From assembly GCA_964433755.1 (NCBI GenBank), contig CAYSSR010000003.1:372001-436000 (forward strand): 64,000 nucleotides of DNA, in the 5' to 3' direction. Each line of letters opens with the position of its first letter. Positions within the stretch are counted from its first letter, which is position 1. Origin of the DNA: JAUVXJ01 sp964433755 (lineage in GTDB: Bacteria > Chloroflexota > Anaerolineae > UBA7937 > B3-Chlor). Of the stretch, positions 56,690-64,000 are shown one piece after another. The notes under the pieces are model-generated. The model saw only the letters and a list, made by a program, of their open reading frames with translations, did not search any database and was not told the origin of the DNA. The position numbers and the translations under genes were made by a program.

Positions 56690-57469
56690 TCACCTGGTGA
56701 AGCGGTGACCACAATGCGCCGCGCCTGATCCCCCATAGGGGGTGCCGAGCCACAGGTCCTTCAGGACCAGGCGCCCCTGGTCATCGATCAGGAAGAATCC
56801 GCTCCCATCCACATCCTCGGGGACGTAGCTTCCGTCTTCGACGTTCAGAGACAGGGTCCCCTGCTGGGAGTCGAACTGGTAGCTCCCCCAGTAGTCTCTG
56901 TAGATCTCGAACGGCATCCAGGTCACGCTAAAGCTGCCGTCAGCATCGAACCGCAGCTCCCCGATACGCTCCTCCGGTTCCTCATCCTCGAAGGTATCGC
57001 AGGCCAACTGGGCCTCCTCCCTCCAGAGGCCGACCAGGGGGTTGGCTTCTGGTGTGTAGACATAGACCTCCACGGACACCAGCCGCCGTCCGTTCTCCAC
57101 GTCGGCGGTAACCATGTAGACAGTCCCACTGGGCGTGTCTGGCTCCACGGTAAAGGCCCCCGTCTCGGTATCGATGGCGGCACCCTCCGATGGCTCCACC
57201 GACCAGGAAGCGCAGGCATCGACGGTCTCAAAGACGTAACAACACTCCACCACACCCAGGGAGAATTCACGCGTCTCTCCCGGCAACATCTCCACCGTGG
57301 CGTCCATGGTCAGTCGCAACCGGCTCAGCGTATCCTCGTCGAGGACCACCGTGCAACCGTCCCCAGCACCGAAGGGCAGCCACCCGCAAAGCCACTGAGG
57401 TGCGCACGCCACAGTCACCAGCAGAACCCACGCCAACACGGAAGTCCACAGCACTCGCTTCCCGGCCAC
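56690..57469 (-). CDS. Lipoprotein with Ig-like and lipocalin-like beta domains (hypothetical)
   Basis: The 259-residue product starts at GTG 57469 (GGAGG 5 nt upstream) with a lipoprotein signal (VLLVTVACAPQWLCGW). An Ig-like (BIg-type) domain, MLPGETREFSLGVVECCYVF to GTVYMVTADVENGRRLVSVE, is followed by a second beta domain. That one opens NPLVGLWREEAQLACDTFED and has GELRFDADGSFSVTWMPFEI, YWGSYQFDSQQGTLSL and GRLVLKDLWLGTP, a pattern of lipocalin-like proteins. No catalytic site is seen. The frame continues 5' through the palindromic repeat at 57636, but that part is not protein-like. Confidence 0.7.
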   Translation of the reverse strand: MAGKRVLWTSVLAWVLLVTVACAPQWLCGWLPFGAGDGCTVVLDEDTLSRLRLTMDATVEMLPGETREFSLGVVECCYVFETVDACASWSVEPSEGAAIDTETGAFTVEPDTPSGTVYMVTADVENGRRLVSVEVYVYTPEANPLVGLWREEAQLACDTFEDEEPEERIGELRFDADGSFSVTWMPFEIYRDYWGSYQFDSQQGTLSLNVEDGSYVPEDVDGSGFFLIDDQGRLVLKDLWLGTPYGGSGAAHCGHRFTR

Positions 57470-57635
57470 AGCCACCTCCAGGCATCGCTTGCAGCGACAT
57501 CTGGGGTATCCGTGAGGCCAATTGGACGCCCCAGCGACTGGCCATTGTAGCATGAGCACACAAGGAAGTCGAGCCTCGACCGCAGGAAGCGGGGAGATCA
57601 CACCGAGACTCGGCTGGCGCCGGACTAAACCTGAG

Positions 57636-57664
57636 GTAGGGGCGGACTTGAGATCCGCCCCTAC
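57636..57664. repeat. Dispersed palindromic (REP-like) element
   Basis: GTAGGGGCGGA/TCCGCCCCTAC, an 11-bp perfect stem with a 7-nt loop. One strand reads GADLKSAPT in a frame, a phrase I recall as a common artefact of dispersed palindromes in many genomes. The gap 57470-57777 holds nothing else but the terminator at 57718. Confidence 0.65.
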
Positions 57665-57717
57665 GACGCCTCTTGGGCGGCAGGTCACGACGTGGACGCT
57701 GGCACGCGCTCAAAGAG

Positions 57718-57752
57718 AACGGCCCCTTCGCCGTGACAGCGAAGGGGCCGTT
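57718..57752 (-). terminator. Terminator of the sigma/DUF5667 operon
   Basis: A perfect 14-bp stem AACGGCCCCTTCGC/GCGAAGGGGCCGTT, loop 7 nt, followed on the minus strand by CTCTTTG, starting about 25 nt after the stop. Confidence 0.75.
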
Positions 57753-57777
57753 GAGCATCCTGATATTCGTCGCGAAC

Positions 57778-58971
57778 TCAGTGACCGTTCTTGGGTGTCC
57801 CGTCGTCCTTGGGAACATCCGTTGGAGAGCCTTGGCCCTCGTTCTGGGATCCCTCGCCGGTCCCGTCGCGGTCCTGGTCCTGGTCACAATCCTGGTCCTG
57901 ATCCTGGTCCTGGTCACAATCCTGATCCTGATCCTGGTCCTGGTCACAATCCTGATCCTGGTCCTGATCCCGCTCCTGGTCACGCTCCGGCTCGCACGTG
58001 GGGTCGGTCGTTCCCTCCGTGTCCAGGCACATCGCCTCGGTAGGTGTGGGCGTGCCCTCGCCGTGGGGACCGGTCGTGCCCATGTACCCTTCTTGATTCT
58101 GACTGCGCTGTGGGTCCTCTGACGGCTCCGGCGAGGCCGTGCCGTGCGGCCCCGGCGTCCCTTCGTAGCTGTATTGGGACTGCTCTCGAGTCTGCTGCCC
58201 CTCGCCCGGAGGCTCAGGTGACATCTCATCGTGAGGCCCAGGTGTGCCCTCGTACCGATGCTGGTTCTGGTACTCCAGGTACGCCGGGTCGTTCTCGGCG
58301 CTCTGCCGAATACGCTCCATCTCCTCGCAGGCCTCTCGGAGCCTGGTCTGCGTCTGATCTCCGGTTCCCGCTCCAGCTTTCTCCAGCGCTTGCTGGTGAA
58401 GCCGCATGTTCTCCATCAGGCGTTCCATCAGCGCGGGTGCCTCGTCCGGCCGAGACCGGGCGATCTCCATCATGACCTGCTCCATCTGACGCGTCATCAG
58501 AGCGACTGTGGCGGCAGGGATCTCCTCGCCCCTCTGGGCCAGCCCCTCCATCTCCTCGACTCTCTCAGCCACGTAGGCCATGACCAACGCGGCCCTGTCA
58601 CCAGGGTCCTGTGTAAACGCCAGCCTGGCGTCCTCGGACAGCAGCTTCGTAGAATAGAGGAGGTCACCCGGGATAGTATCCTGGGCCAGAACGACGCCCC
58701 CTCCCACACCGGTCACAGCCAAGGCCACAGCCATCACTGCGGCCAGCACCTTGTAAGCCAACATCAGGTTCATCTTGCGTCTCCTTACAGATTTCGCTCC
58801 GCCGTGTGCGCCGGCGGCCAAGATAGGCACGGAGGCCGATCGTGACTTGAGTTGGGCAGCTTCGGCGAGCATCCTCTCACGCCCCCCCGTCAACCCTGCC
58901 GGTGGAGCGGGCACTTCAGAGTAGAGCGCCTTTAGTTCCTGTTCTAGATGCTCGGACCTGTTTTCGCTCAC
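57778..58971 (-). CDS. DUF5667-type membrane protein with repetitive acidic tail
   Basis: The 397-residue product has a cytoplasmic N-terminus (residues 1-65) and one membrane segment (VLAAVMAVALAVTGVGGGVV). The extracytoplasmic DUF5667 core has DTIPGDLLYSTKLLSEDARL and helical heptads to residue 230 (LMTRQMEQVMMEIARS, LMENMRLHQQALEKA). Then come three copies of a 25-30 residue unit with YEGTPGPH, and a run of Asp-Gln repeats (DQDQDQDC) coded by the 30-bp tandem repeat. Such proteins are regularly paired with ECF sigma factors in Chloroflexota and Actinobacteria and are thought to act as anti-sigma or signal-receiving partners. It overlaps the sigma gene by 4 nt. The Asp-rich tail might bind calcium; that is inference. 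Confidence 0.8.
   Translation of the reverse strand: MSENRSEHLEQELKALYSEVPAPPAGLTGGRERMLAEAAQLKSRSASVPILAAGAHGGAKSVRRRKMNLMLAYKVLAAVMAVALAVTGVGGGVVLAQDTIPGDLLYSTKLLSEDARLAFTQDPGDRAALVMAYVAERVEEMEGLAQRGEEIPAATVALMTRQMEQVMMEIARSRPDEAPALMERLMENMRLHQQALEKAGAGTGDQTQTRLREACEEMERIRQSAENDPAYLEYQNQHRYEGTPGPHDEMSPEPPGEGQQTREQSQYSYEGTPGPHGTASPEPSEDPQRSQNQEGYMGTTGPHGEGTPTPTEAMCLDTEGTTDPTCEPERDQERDQDQDQDCDQDQDQDQDCDQDQDQDQDCDQDQDRDGTGEGSQNEGQGSPTDVPKDDGTPKNGH
57871..57960. repeat. 30-bp tandem repeat, three copies
   Basis: Units at 57901-57930 and 57931-57960 are identical; 57871-57900 differs at two bases, and a degenerate fourth follows. On the coding (minus) strand each unit gives ten residues of Asp/Gln with one Cys. 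The exact identity of two copies implies recent duplication by slippage. Confidence 0.9.
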
Positions 58972-59507
58972 AGTTCCTCTCCCCCCAGGATGCGTCGCAA
59001 CGAACCGAGTGCCCTGTGCTGCAACGCTTCGACCGCGCCTGTGGTCTTGTTCATCACGCGTCCGGCCTCGGCCGCTGTCAGTCCCTCACCGAAGCGGAGG
59101 GCCAGCACTTCCTGCTGCTCCGGCGTCAGACGCCTGGTGGCTGCCCTCAGTCGCTCCATGTCCAGTCTGCTCTCCACGATCCCGACGGGATCACCTGCTG
59201 TCCCCTCCACGGAAGCATCCAGTTCATCATCTGGCACCGGCGGAAGGCGACGATAGTGATCCACAACGAGGTTGTGGGCGATCCGATACAGCCAGGCCCT
59301 GAAAGACTCCCGCCAGGCCTGCTCGTTGCTGATGGAACGCAGGACACGCAGGAAGAGCTCGCCTGTCAGATCCTCCGCCAGCCTGGCATCGCCCACCCGG
59401 CGGTATATGTATGCGTACATCCTGGGCGCGTAGCGGTCGTACAACTCAGTCAGGGCCTCCTCGTCATACGCCTTCGCCCGTTCGAGCAGTGATACCTCGT
59501 CCGTCAC
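58968..59507 (-). CDS. ECF sigma factor paired with DUF5667 protein
   Basis: The 179-residue protein has region 2 (LLERAKAYDEEALTELYDRY, APRMYAYIYRRVGDARLAED, LTGELFLRVLRSI), the RAWLYRIAHNLVVDHYRR segment and region 4 (LTPEQQEVLALRFGEGLTAA, EAGRVMNKTTGAVEALQHRA). GTG 59507 is preferred over ATG 59555 because a possible -10 (TATATA, 59536-59531) lies between them, but ATG 59555 is possible. Its stop overlaps the DUF5667 gene start (ATGA), giving a cognate pair. This is the second ECF sigma factor in the window; their region 4 sequences differ, so they read different promoters. Confidence 0.9.
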   Translation of the reverse strand: MTDEVSLLERAKAYDEEALTELYDRYAPRMYAYIYRRVGDARLAEDLTGELFLRVLRSISNEQAWRESFRAWLYRIAHNLVVDHYRRLPPVPDDELDASVEGTAGDPVGIVESRLDMERLRAATRRLTPEQQEVLALRFGEGLTAAEAGRVMNKTTGAVEALQHRALGSLRRILGGEEL

Positions 59508-59709
59508 GTGACTGTGCTGCCCTCTCTCACTATATAAGACGCAAGATTCTCCCAAACCATACGGGTGTCGCTGGCCACGGGTCCGATACCTCCTGCACGC
59601 TGAACAAGGCCAGCACGGTATTCTCCAAGGGCGGCTGTCGACTCAATAACGGACTCCGGCATCGACACCGCGCTGGCCCTGCCCTCCTGACTACCCACAG
59701 ACAATAGAA

Positions 59710-59733
59710 AGGGGGGGCGTATCACACCCCCCT
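59710..59733 (-). terminator. Terminator of the nitroreductase gene
   Basis: AGGGGGG/CCCCCCT stem (7 bp, loop about 10 nt), followed on the minus strand by TTTCTATTG. It lies about 75 nt after the nitroreductase stop. Confidence 0.65.
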
Positions 59734-59806
59734 AGTATACAAGAAAGCGCTTTGCCGCGTCCCACCACAGCAGCGAACTGCCTCCGAACACCAAGACGGC
59801 CCAGCC

Positions 59807-60376
59807 CTAGCCGATGATAATCTCGTCCAGAGTGCGTTTGGGCACGTGGTGCACTCCATCGGCATCTCGCCAGTACCTGATGTCCCCTCCCGGCTCCAGC
59901 ACCTCGATCACCACTTTCTCCTTGGGCTTGCCTAGCGCCAGGACGAAGAGTATCTCGTAGCGGTCAGGTACTTGCAGCACAGAACGAAGTTCGTCCCTCT
60001 GAATCGCTCCAAGAATGCAGCCGCCCAGGCCCCTCTCCGTTGCGCCCAGCAGGATGTTCTGCGCCGAGATGCCTTGATCGAAGGAGAAGGACTTCCTGAT
60101 CTCGGTATCACCGAGCACCACGATGTACGCCGACGGCCTTTCTCCCTCCTCTGGTCCAGGCCAGTCCTTGAGGTACGCAGCCCAGGTCAGATGGGGGAAG
60201 ATCAGCGCGTTCCGCTCAGGCTTCCACGACAGGATGTACTTGAAGGGCTGGAGGTTGTGGCCGGAAGCTCCGAGCCTGGCCAGGTCCACCAACTCCCTCA
60301 GCGTCTGCTCTTCGACCGCATGGTCCTGATAGAAACGCCGATAGCTTCTGCACGTTCGCACCAGATCCCCGAGCAT
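59807..60376 (-). CDS. Nitroreductase-family flavoprotein
   Basis: The 189-residue FMN enzyme begins LVRTCRSYRRFYQDHAVEEQ, with the Arg-Ser-x-Arg-x-Phe pattern that binds FMN phosphate. It continues with LARLGASGHNLQPFKYIL (the PSA/SGHNLQP loop), DQGISAQNILLGATERGLGG (dimer helix) and the C-terminal ILFVLALGKPKE. The smaller size and the last 40 residues with VIEVLEPGGDIRYWRDADGVHHV fit the family group seen in anaerobes. It reduces an unknown acceptor with NAD(P)H. GAGGAGGTGAG precedes ATG 60376. It lies 38 nt after the PAP2 gene on the same strand, so the two may share a transcript. Confidence 0.88.
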   Translation of the reverse strand: MLGDLVRTCRSYRRFYQDHAVEEQTLRELVDLARLGASGHNLQPFKYILSWKPERNALIFPHLTWAAYLKDWPGPEEGERPSAYIVVLGDTEIRKSFSFDQGISAQNILLGATERGLGGCILGAIQRDELRSVLQVPDRYEILFVLALGKPKEKVVIEVLEPGGDIRYWRDADGVHHVPKRTLDEIIIG

Positions 60377-60414
60377 TCTCACCTCCTCACGTCCCATCCG
60401 AAAACGTACACACG

Positions 60415-61293
60415 TCACGCCACCAGCTTCAACACCTTGAAGAGCCAGGGCGCCCCCAGGGTCGCCCACAGCCCAATAGCCGCGAAGGCGCAGAAGCGAA
60501 AGGCCAGGTACGGCCACGACCCCTCAGCAGGAGACAGCATCGTCAACGCCGCGTAGAGAGGCACCACCACCGCCGCGCCCACCACGAAACGTAGGCTTCG
60601 CTGCCACAGCGGACCGGCTGAGTTGAAAGGTACGTATCGGCGCGCCAGTACGAAACCCACACCCGCCCCCTCCAGTGACCCCATGGCCGTAGCCACGCTC
60701 TCGCCGGGCAAGGTTACAAAGAGCAGCAGGGGCACACCCGCGGCCAACAGCATCTGCCAACGGAGCTCCAGCTCCGCCAACCAACTCTCGATCGGAGGCT
60801 GGAGAACCAGGTACAAGACCAGCGAGAGACCCCCAATCCCCCAACCGGCCAGAACGTCCTGTGGAAAATGCACGCCCAGATAGACTCGGGAGAAGCCCAC
60901 GAGCAGAGTCAGCACGATCGTGAGAACCCACAGCCATCGCCTCCGTGCCCAGGCCGCGATGGCCCCCCAGAACGTGATGACGAACTGCGCGTGCCCGCTG
61001 GGCAGCCCGTAGCCTTCGAACCACGCCATCTGCAGACTCGGGTCGAAATCGCACGGACGCGGCTGGTGGAACACCCCCTTCAGCACGGCGTTGAGCTGGC
61101 TGGACATGAGCAAGAAGACCGCCACGCGGGCGCCCAGACGCACGTCCACGCACCACAGGAGAAGGGGCAGGATGAGGACGTAGAACTGAGGCTGGCCCAC
61201 GAAAGTGACACCACGAAAGAACAGATGCAGTCCAGGATGAATCTGCTGCATGGCTCGGATGAGGTCCAGACTCCAGTTGATGAGCTGTTCCAC
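60415..61293 (-). CDS. PAP2-family phosphatase (membrane)
   Basis: The 292-residue membrane enzyme holds all three PAP2 motifs: KGVFHQPRP (KxxxxxxRP), GLPSGHAQF (PSGH) and SRVYLGVHFPQDVLAG (SRxxxxxHxxxD). It has about seven membrane segments; the last three (FVVGAAVVVPLYAALTML and others) extend beyond the compact domain. Likely substrates are lipid phosphates such as undecaprenyl or phosphatidate phosphates. GTG 61293 was chosen because GAAGGTG lies 8 nt upstream and the family start (EQLINWSLDLI) follows; ATG 61326 would leave a leader of only about 11 nt from the promoter at 61344. Confidence 0.88.
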   Translation of the reverse strand: MEQLINWSLDLIRAMQQIHPGLHLFFRGVTFVGQPQFYVLILPLLLWCVDVRLGARVAVFLLMSSQLNAVLKGVFHQPRPCDFDPSLQMAWFEGYGLPSGHAQFVITFWGAIAAWARRRWLWVLTIVLTLLVGFSRVYLGVHFPQDVLAGWGIGGLSLVLYLVLQPPIESWLAELELRWQMLLAAGVPLLLFVTLPGESVATAMGSLEGAGVGFVLARRYVPFNSAGPLWQRSLRFVVGAAVVVPLYAALTMLSPAEGSWPYLAFRFCAFAAIGLWATLGAPWLFKVLKLVA

Positions 61294-61343
61294 TTGGTGT
61301 ACACCTTCGCCCGCCGATGGCCTCATAGCCGGGCATGCCAGCG

Positions 61344-61372
61344 ACTATAGCACAGCGTGACAGCAGCCACAA
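61344..61372 (-). promoter_or_regulatory. Promoter for the PAP2 gene
   Basis: Minus-strand TTGTGG (61372-61367), 17 bp and extended -10 TGcTATAGT (TATAGT 61349-61344). It is divergent from the promoter at 61384-61413, 12 bp away. Confidence 0.55.
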
Positions 61373-61383
61373 CCACCGGTGCC

Positions 61384-61413
61384 TCGACACCCCCCGGTCA
61401 CTGGTGCTATAAT
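61384..61413 (+). promoter_or_regulatory. Promoter for the HerA-like gene
   Basis: TCGACA (61384-61389), 18 bp and extended -10 TGcTATAAT (TATAAT 61408-61413). The predicted leader is about 120 nt to ATG 61539. Confidence 0.65.
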
Positions 61414-61538
61414 ACCCACGTGTTGGCCCCGCCAGCGTCTTCAGGTCTGGGCAACCTCGGCACAGCGTCACCCTTCGGCGGGGCACCAGCCGGCATCTGC
61501 GATCCAGCGGTCTCTCGCTCTTTGGTGGAGGTCTAGCG

Positions 61539-64000
61539 ATGAAGCCTTTCGAGAAGCTTGGCGCCTTCTACCTGGGTCAAGAATACGACCTGGCGAAGAG
61601 TGAACGACTCGACAGCCTGGTGATGTACGACGCCCGAGACCTCACCACCCACGCCGTCTGTGTGGGCATGACCGGGTCGGGCAAGACCGGGCTCTGCATC
61701 GACCTCCTGGAGGAGGCCGCCATAGACAGCGTCCCGGCCATCCTCATCGACCCCAAGGGCGACCTCACCAACATGCTGCTGACCTTCCCCGACCTGCGCC
61801 CCGAGGACTTCCGGCCCTGGATCAACCCCGATGATGCCCGGCGCAAGGGAAAGAGCGTCGAGGAGTACGCCAGGGACACCGCTGACACGTGGAAGAATGG
61901 CTTGGCGGACTGGGGTCAGGAACCGGACCGCATCCGCATGTTGAAGGAAAGCGCCGAGTTCCGTATCTACACACCGGGTTCGGATGCCGGCCTGCCGGTG
62001 TCCATCCTCACCTCCCTCTCGGCCCCAGACCTGAACTGGGACGAAGAGCAAGAATTACTCCGCGAGCAGATCCAGGGCACCGTCAGCGCCCTCCTGGGCC
62101 TGGTGGGGATAGAGGCAGACCCTCTACAGAGCAGAGAGCACATCCTCCTCTCCAACATCTTCGAACACTTCTGGCGCCAGGGCGAGGACTTGGACCTCAC
62201 CCGATTGATCAGCGCGATCCAGTCGCCACCGGTGCGGCAGATAGGCGTCTTCGACGTGGACACCTTCTTCCCGGAGAAAGAGCGCTTCGGGCTGGCTATC
62301 TCCCTCAACAACATCATCGCTGCCCCTGGCTTTCAGTCCTGGCTGGAAGGCGAACCGCTGGACGTCTCCACCCTCCTCTACCAACCAGATGGCAAGCCAC
62401 GCCACAGCATCTTCTACATCGCTCACCTCAGCGATGCCGAGCGTATGTTCTTCGTCACCTTGCTGCTGGAGCAGATCGTGACCTGGGTGCGCCAGCAGTC
62501 GGGAACCACCAGCCTGCGGGCCCTCCTTTACTTCGACGAGGTCTTCGGTTTCTTTCCCCCGGTAGCGGAGCCACCATCCAAACGGCCCTTGTTGACGCTG
62601 CTCAAGCAGGCGCGAGCCTTCGGATTCGGAGTCGTGCTCACCACCCAGAACCCGGTGGACCTGGACTACAAAGGACTGACCAACGCGGGCACCTGGTTCA
62701 TCGGCAAACTCCAGACCGAGCGGGACAAGATGCGCGTGCTGGATGGTCTGGAATCGGCAAGCGTCCAGGCTGGCGGCGCCTTCAAGCGCAAAGAGCTCGA
62801 TCGTCTTATCTCGGCCCTCGACTCTCGGGTCTTCCTGCTCCACAACGTGCACGAAGACCATCCCGTCATCTTCTACACTCGATGGGCCATGAGCTACCTG
62901 CGTGGCCCCCTGACCCGGACACAGGTGCGGGAACTGATGGCCGACCAGCGATCCACCGCGGCGCCTGCTGCTCCTGCGTCTCGCCGCCGACCCGCCGTAG
63001 CCAAAGACGTGGCACCAGCCGCAGAGGAGGCTGCAGAGGCCGGTGCTGAAGTGCCCGCGGGCTACAGCAGCACCCCACCCTCTTTGGCCCCGGACATGTC
63101 CCAGGTCTTCCTGCCTCCACGCCTCCGGAAGAAGGAGGCCCTATCGCAACTGGAGGAGCAAGTGGGCAAGACGGTGAAGCCGAAGGAGACCACCATCGTC
63201 TATGAGCCGTCTCTCCTGGCTTTGGGCACGGTGAGCTTCCTCGATCGGAAGCGCAAGGTGGACGAGGACAAAGCGGTGGGCCTGCTCTTGCGGCCCGAGA
63301 ATCTCGGTGCGACCATCTCCTGGGCGGATGCCGATCCGGTCGACCTCGACCCGAGGGATCTCGAGGACGAGGCAGAGCCTGACGCGCTCTTCGGGGCCGT
63401 CCCGCCGGAACTCAGTACGGTCTCGAAGGTCAAGGCGCTCGAGAAGGACTTCACCGATCATCTGTACAACAACGAGCAGCTCGACCTGTACTACAATCCG
63501 TCGCTCAAGCTGTACAGCGAGCCCGGAGAGTCCGAGAGGGATTTCAAGGTCCGAGCGCAGCAGGCGGTCCGTGAGGCACGCGACGCCGAGGTGGACAAGC
63601 TGCGAGAGAAGTACCAGAAGAAGCTCGACAAGCTAGAAGCCAGCCGGGACCGGGAGGAGCAGGAGTTGGCCGAGGACCGCGCGGACTACGAAGGCCGCAA
63701 GCGCGAGGAGTTGCTCTCGGGTGGGGAGACGGTGTTAGGCATGCTGGGCATCTTCGGCCGGCGCTCGTCCAGAGGACTCTCCACCGCGGCCCGAAAGCGC
63801 AGGCTGACCACCAAGGCACAGTCTGACGTGCAAGAGTCCGAAGAAGAGGTGAAACGTCTCAAGGGCGAGATCGAGCAGATGACCAAGGAGATGGAGAAAG
63901 AGACCCAAGAACTGGCCGACGAGTGGTCCGACGTGGCGGAGGAGGTTGAGGTCTACCCGGTCAAGCCCCGCCGGAAAGACGTCAAGGCAGAGCTCGTGAC
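61539..64000 (+). CDS. HerA-like ATPase with C-terminal coiled coil (3' end outside window)
   Basis: At least 820 codons are present and the frame is still open at the window end. The N-terminal YLGQEYDLAKSERLDSLVMY is a HerA-type barrel start. Walker A is GMTGSGKT (residues 43-50), then ILIDPKGDLTNMLL, and Walker B ALLYFDEVFGFFPP with Asp333-Glu334. Next comes LLKQARAFGFGVVLTTQNPV, the FtsK/HerA pore-type helix. Residues about 475-560 are disordered and Ala/Pro rich, followed by a domain with SLLALGTVSFLDRKRKVDED, then a long charged coiled coil (about 660-800). HerA/VirB4-type ATPases pump DNA or protein; the partners are not visible here. GGAGG precedes the ATG. Confidence 0.88.
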   Translation, partial: MKPFEKLGAFYLGQEYDLAKSERLDSLVMYDARDLTTHAVCVGMTGSGKTGLCIDLLEEAAIDSVPAILIDPKGDLTNMLLTFPDLRPEDFRPWINPDDARRKGKSVEEYARDTADTWKNGLADWGQEPDRIRMLKESAEFRIYTPGSDAGLPVSILTSLSAPDLNWDEEQELLREQIQGTVSALLGLVGIEADPLQSREHILLSNIFEHFWRQGEDLDLTRLISAIQSPPVRQIGVFDVDTFFPEKERFGLAISLNNIIAAPGFQSWLEGEPLDVSTLLYQPDGKPRHSIFYIAHLSDAERMFFVTLLLEQIVTWVRQQSGTTSLRALLYFDEVFGFFPPVAEPPSKRPLLTLLKQARAFGFGVVLTTQNPVDLDYKGLTNAGTWFIGKLQTERDKMRVLDGLESASVQAGGAFKRKELDRLISALDSRVFLLHNVHEDHPVIFYTRWAMSYLRGPLTRTQVRELMADQRSTAAPAAPASRRRPAVAKDVAPAAEEAAEAGAEVPAGYSSTPPSLAPDMSQVFLPPRLRKKEALSQLEEQVGKTVKPKETTIVYEPSLLALGTVSFLDRKRKVDEDKAVGLLLRPENLGATISWADADPVDLDPRDLEDEAEPDALFGAVPPELSTVSKVKALEKDFTDHLYNNEQLDLYYNPSLKLYSEPGESERDFKVRAQQAVREARDAEVDKLREKYQKKLDKLEASRDREEQELAEDRADYEGRKREELLSGGETVLGMLGIFGRRSSRGLSTAARKRRLTTKAQSDVQESEEEVKRLKGEIEQMTKEMEKETQELADEWSDVAEEVEVYPVKPRRKDVKAELV

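Noticed and set aside
57871..57960. Tandem 30-bp repeats as a CRISPR array
   Set aside because: Units are directly adjacent with no spacers and stay in the coding frame of the DUF5667 protein.
57688..58229. Frames through the Asp-Gln repeat and palindrome
   Set aside because: Arg/Thr-rich translations of repeat DNA on the wrong frame or strand.

Overview
The window looks like a chromosomal segment of an uncultured, GC-rich member of the Chloroflexota (Anaerolineae-like). The basis is the set of families and their style: a BMP lipoprotein with a Pro/Thr-rich mature N-terminus, an ECF sigma factor paired with a DUF5667-type protein, many small lipoproteins with Pro/Thr/Glu linkers, and secreted proteins ending in a short PLV-type motif. 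No rRNA, tRNA, phage, transposase or CRISPR array was seen. The taxonomic call is inference. GGAGG-type ribosome sites and extended -10 (TGnTATAAT) promoters are common throughout, and they decide several starts.

Layout. 1-2 kb: BMP-type nucleoside-binding lipoprotein and a deoxynucleoside kinase. 2-4 kb: WD40 remnant, VOC-fold protein, unknown protein. 4.3-8.4 kb: a metal or metal-complex uptake operon (binding lipoprotein, FecCD permease, ATPase, DUF364 protein) behind a strong promoter, a 16-bp palindrome at the expected transcript start and a 350-nt structured leader. 9-12.3 kb: U32-like barrel, alpha/beta hydrolase, two small proteins, PLP-dependent dehydratase. 12.5-15.4 kb: TetR regulator with an ABC-2 exporter. 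15.6-20.4 kb: homoserine dehydrogenase, GNAT, flavin reductase, oligoendopeptidase. 20.5-28.1 kb: a tightly packed histidine operon that covers the pathway in seven genes, including a HisC-HAD fusion and a HisA-HisI-HisE fusion.

28-43 kb: hydrolase, VIT/vWA protein, methyltransferase, then a block of very large secreted proteins: a peptide-binding protein with extra beta domains, a nuclease with an internal dockerin, and a metalloprotease. The two degradative genes have long leaders with very strong start sites on mini-ORFs. 43.4-47 kb: AlkD-like protein, ECF sigma/anti-sigma/membrane-protein operon, and a 41-residue desulforedoxin-like protein. 47-52.2 kb: secreted beta-helix protein and a three-subunit molybdenum hydroxylase. 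52.5-57.5 kb: several lipoproteins, one a transglutaminase, a rubredoxin-like protein with an unusual inverted-repeat leader, and an orphan response regulator. 57.7-64 kb: sigma/DUF5667 pair with a 30-bp tandem repeat, nitroreductase, PAP2 phosphatase, and a HerA-like ATPase cut by the window end.

The most distinctive items are the fused histidine operon (with a candidate for the otherwise missing histidinol-phosphate phosphatase), the leader and operator of the metal-uptake operon, the leaders of the secreted enzymes, the shared C-terminal motif, and the nested inverted repeats at 55.17-55.26 kb.
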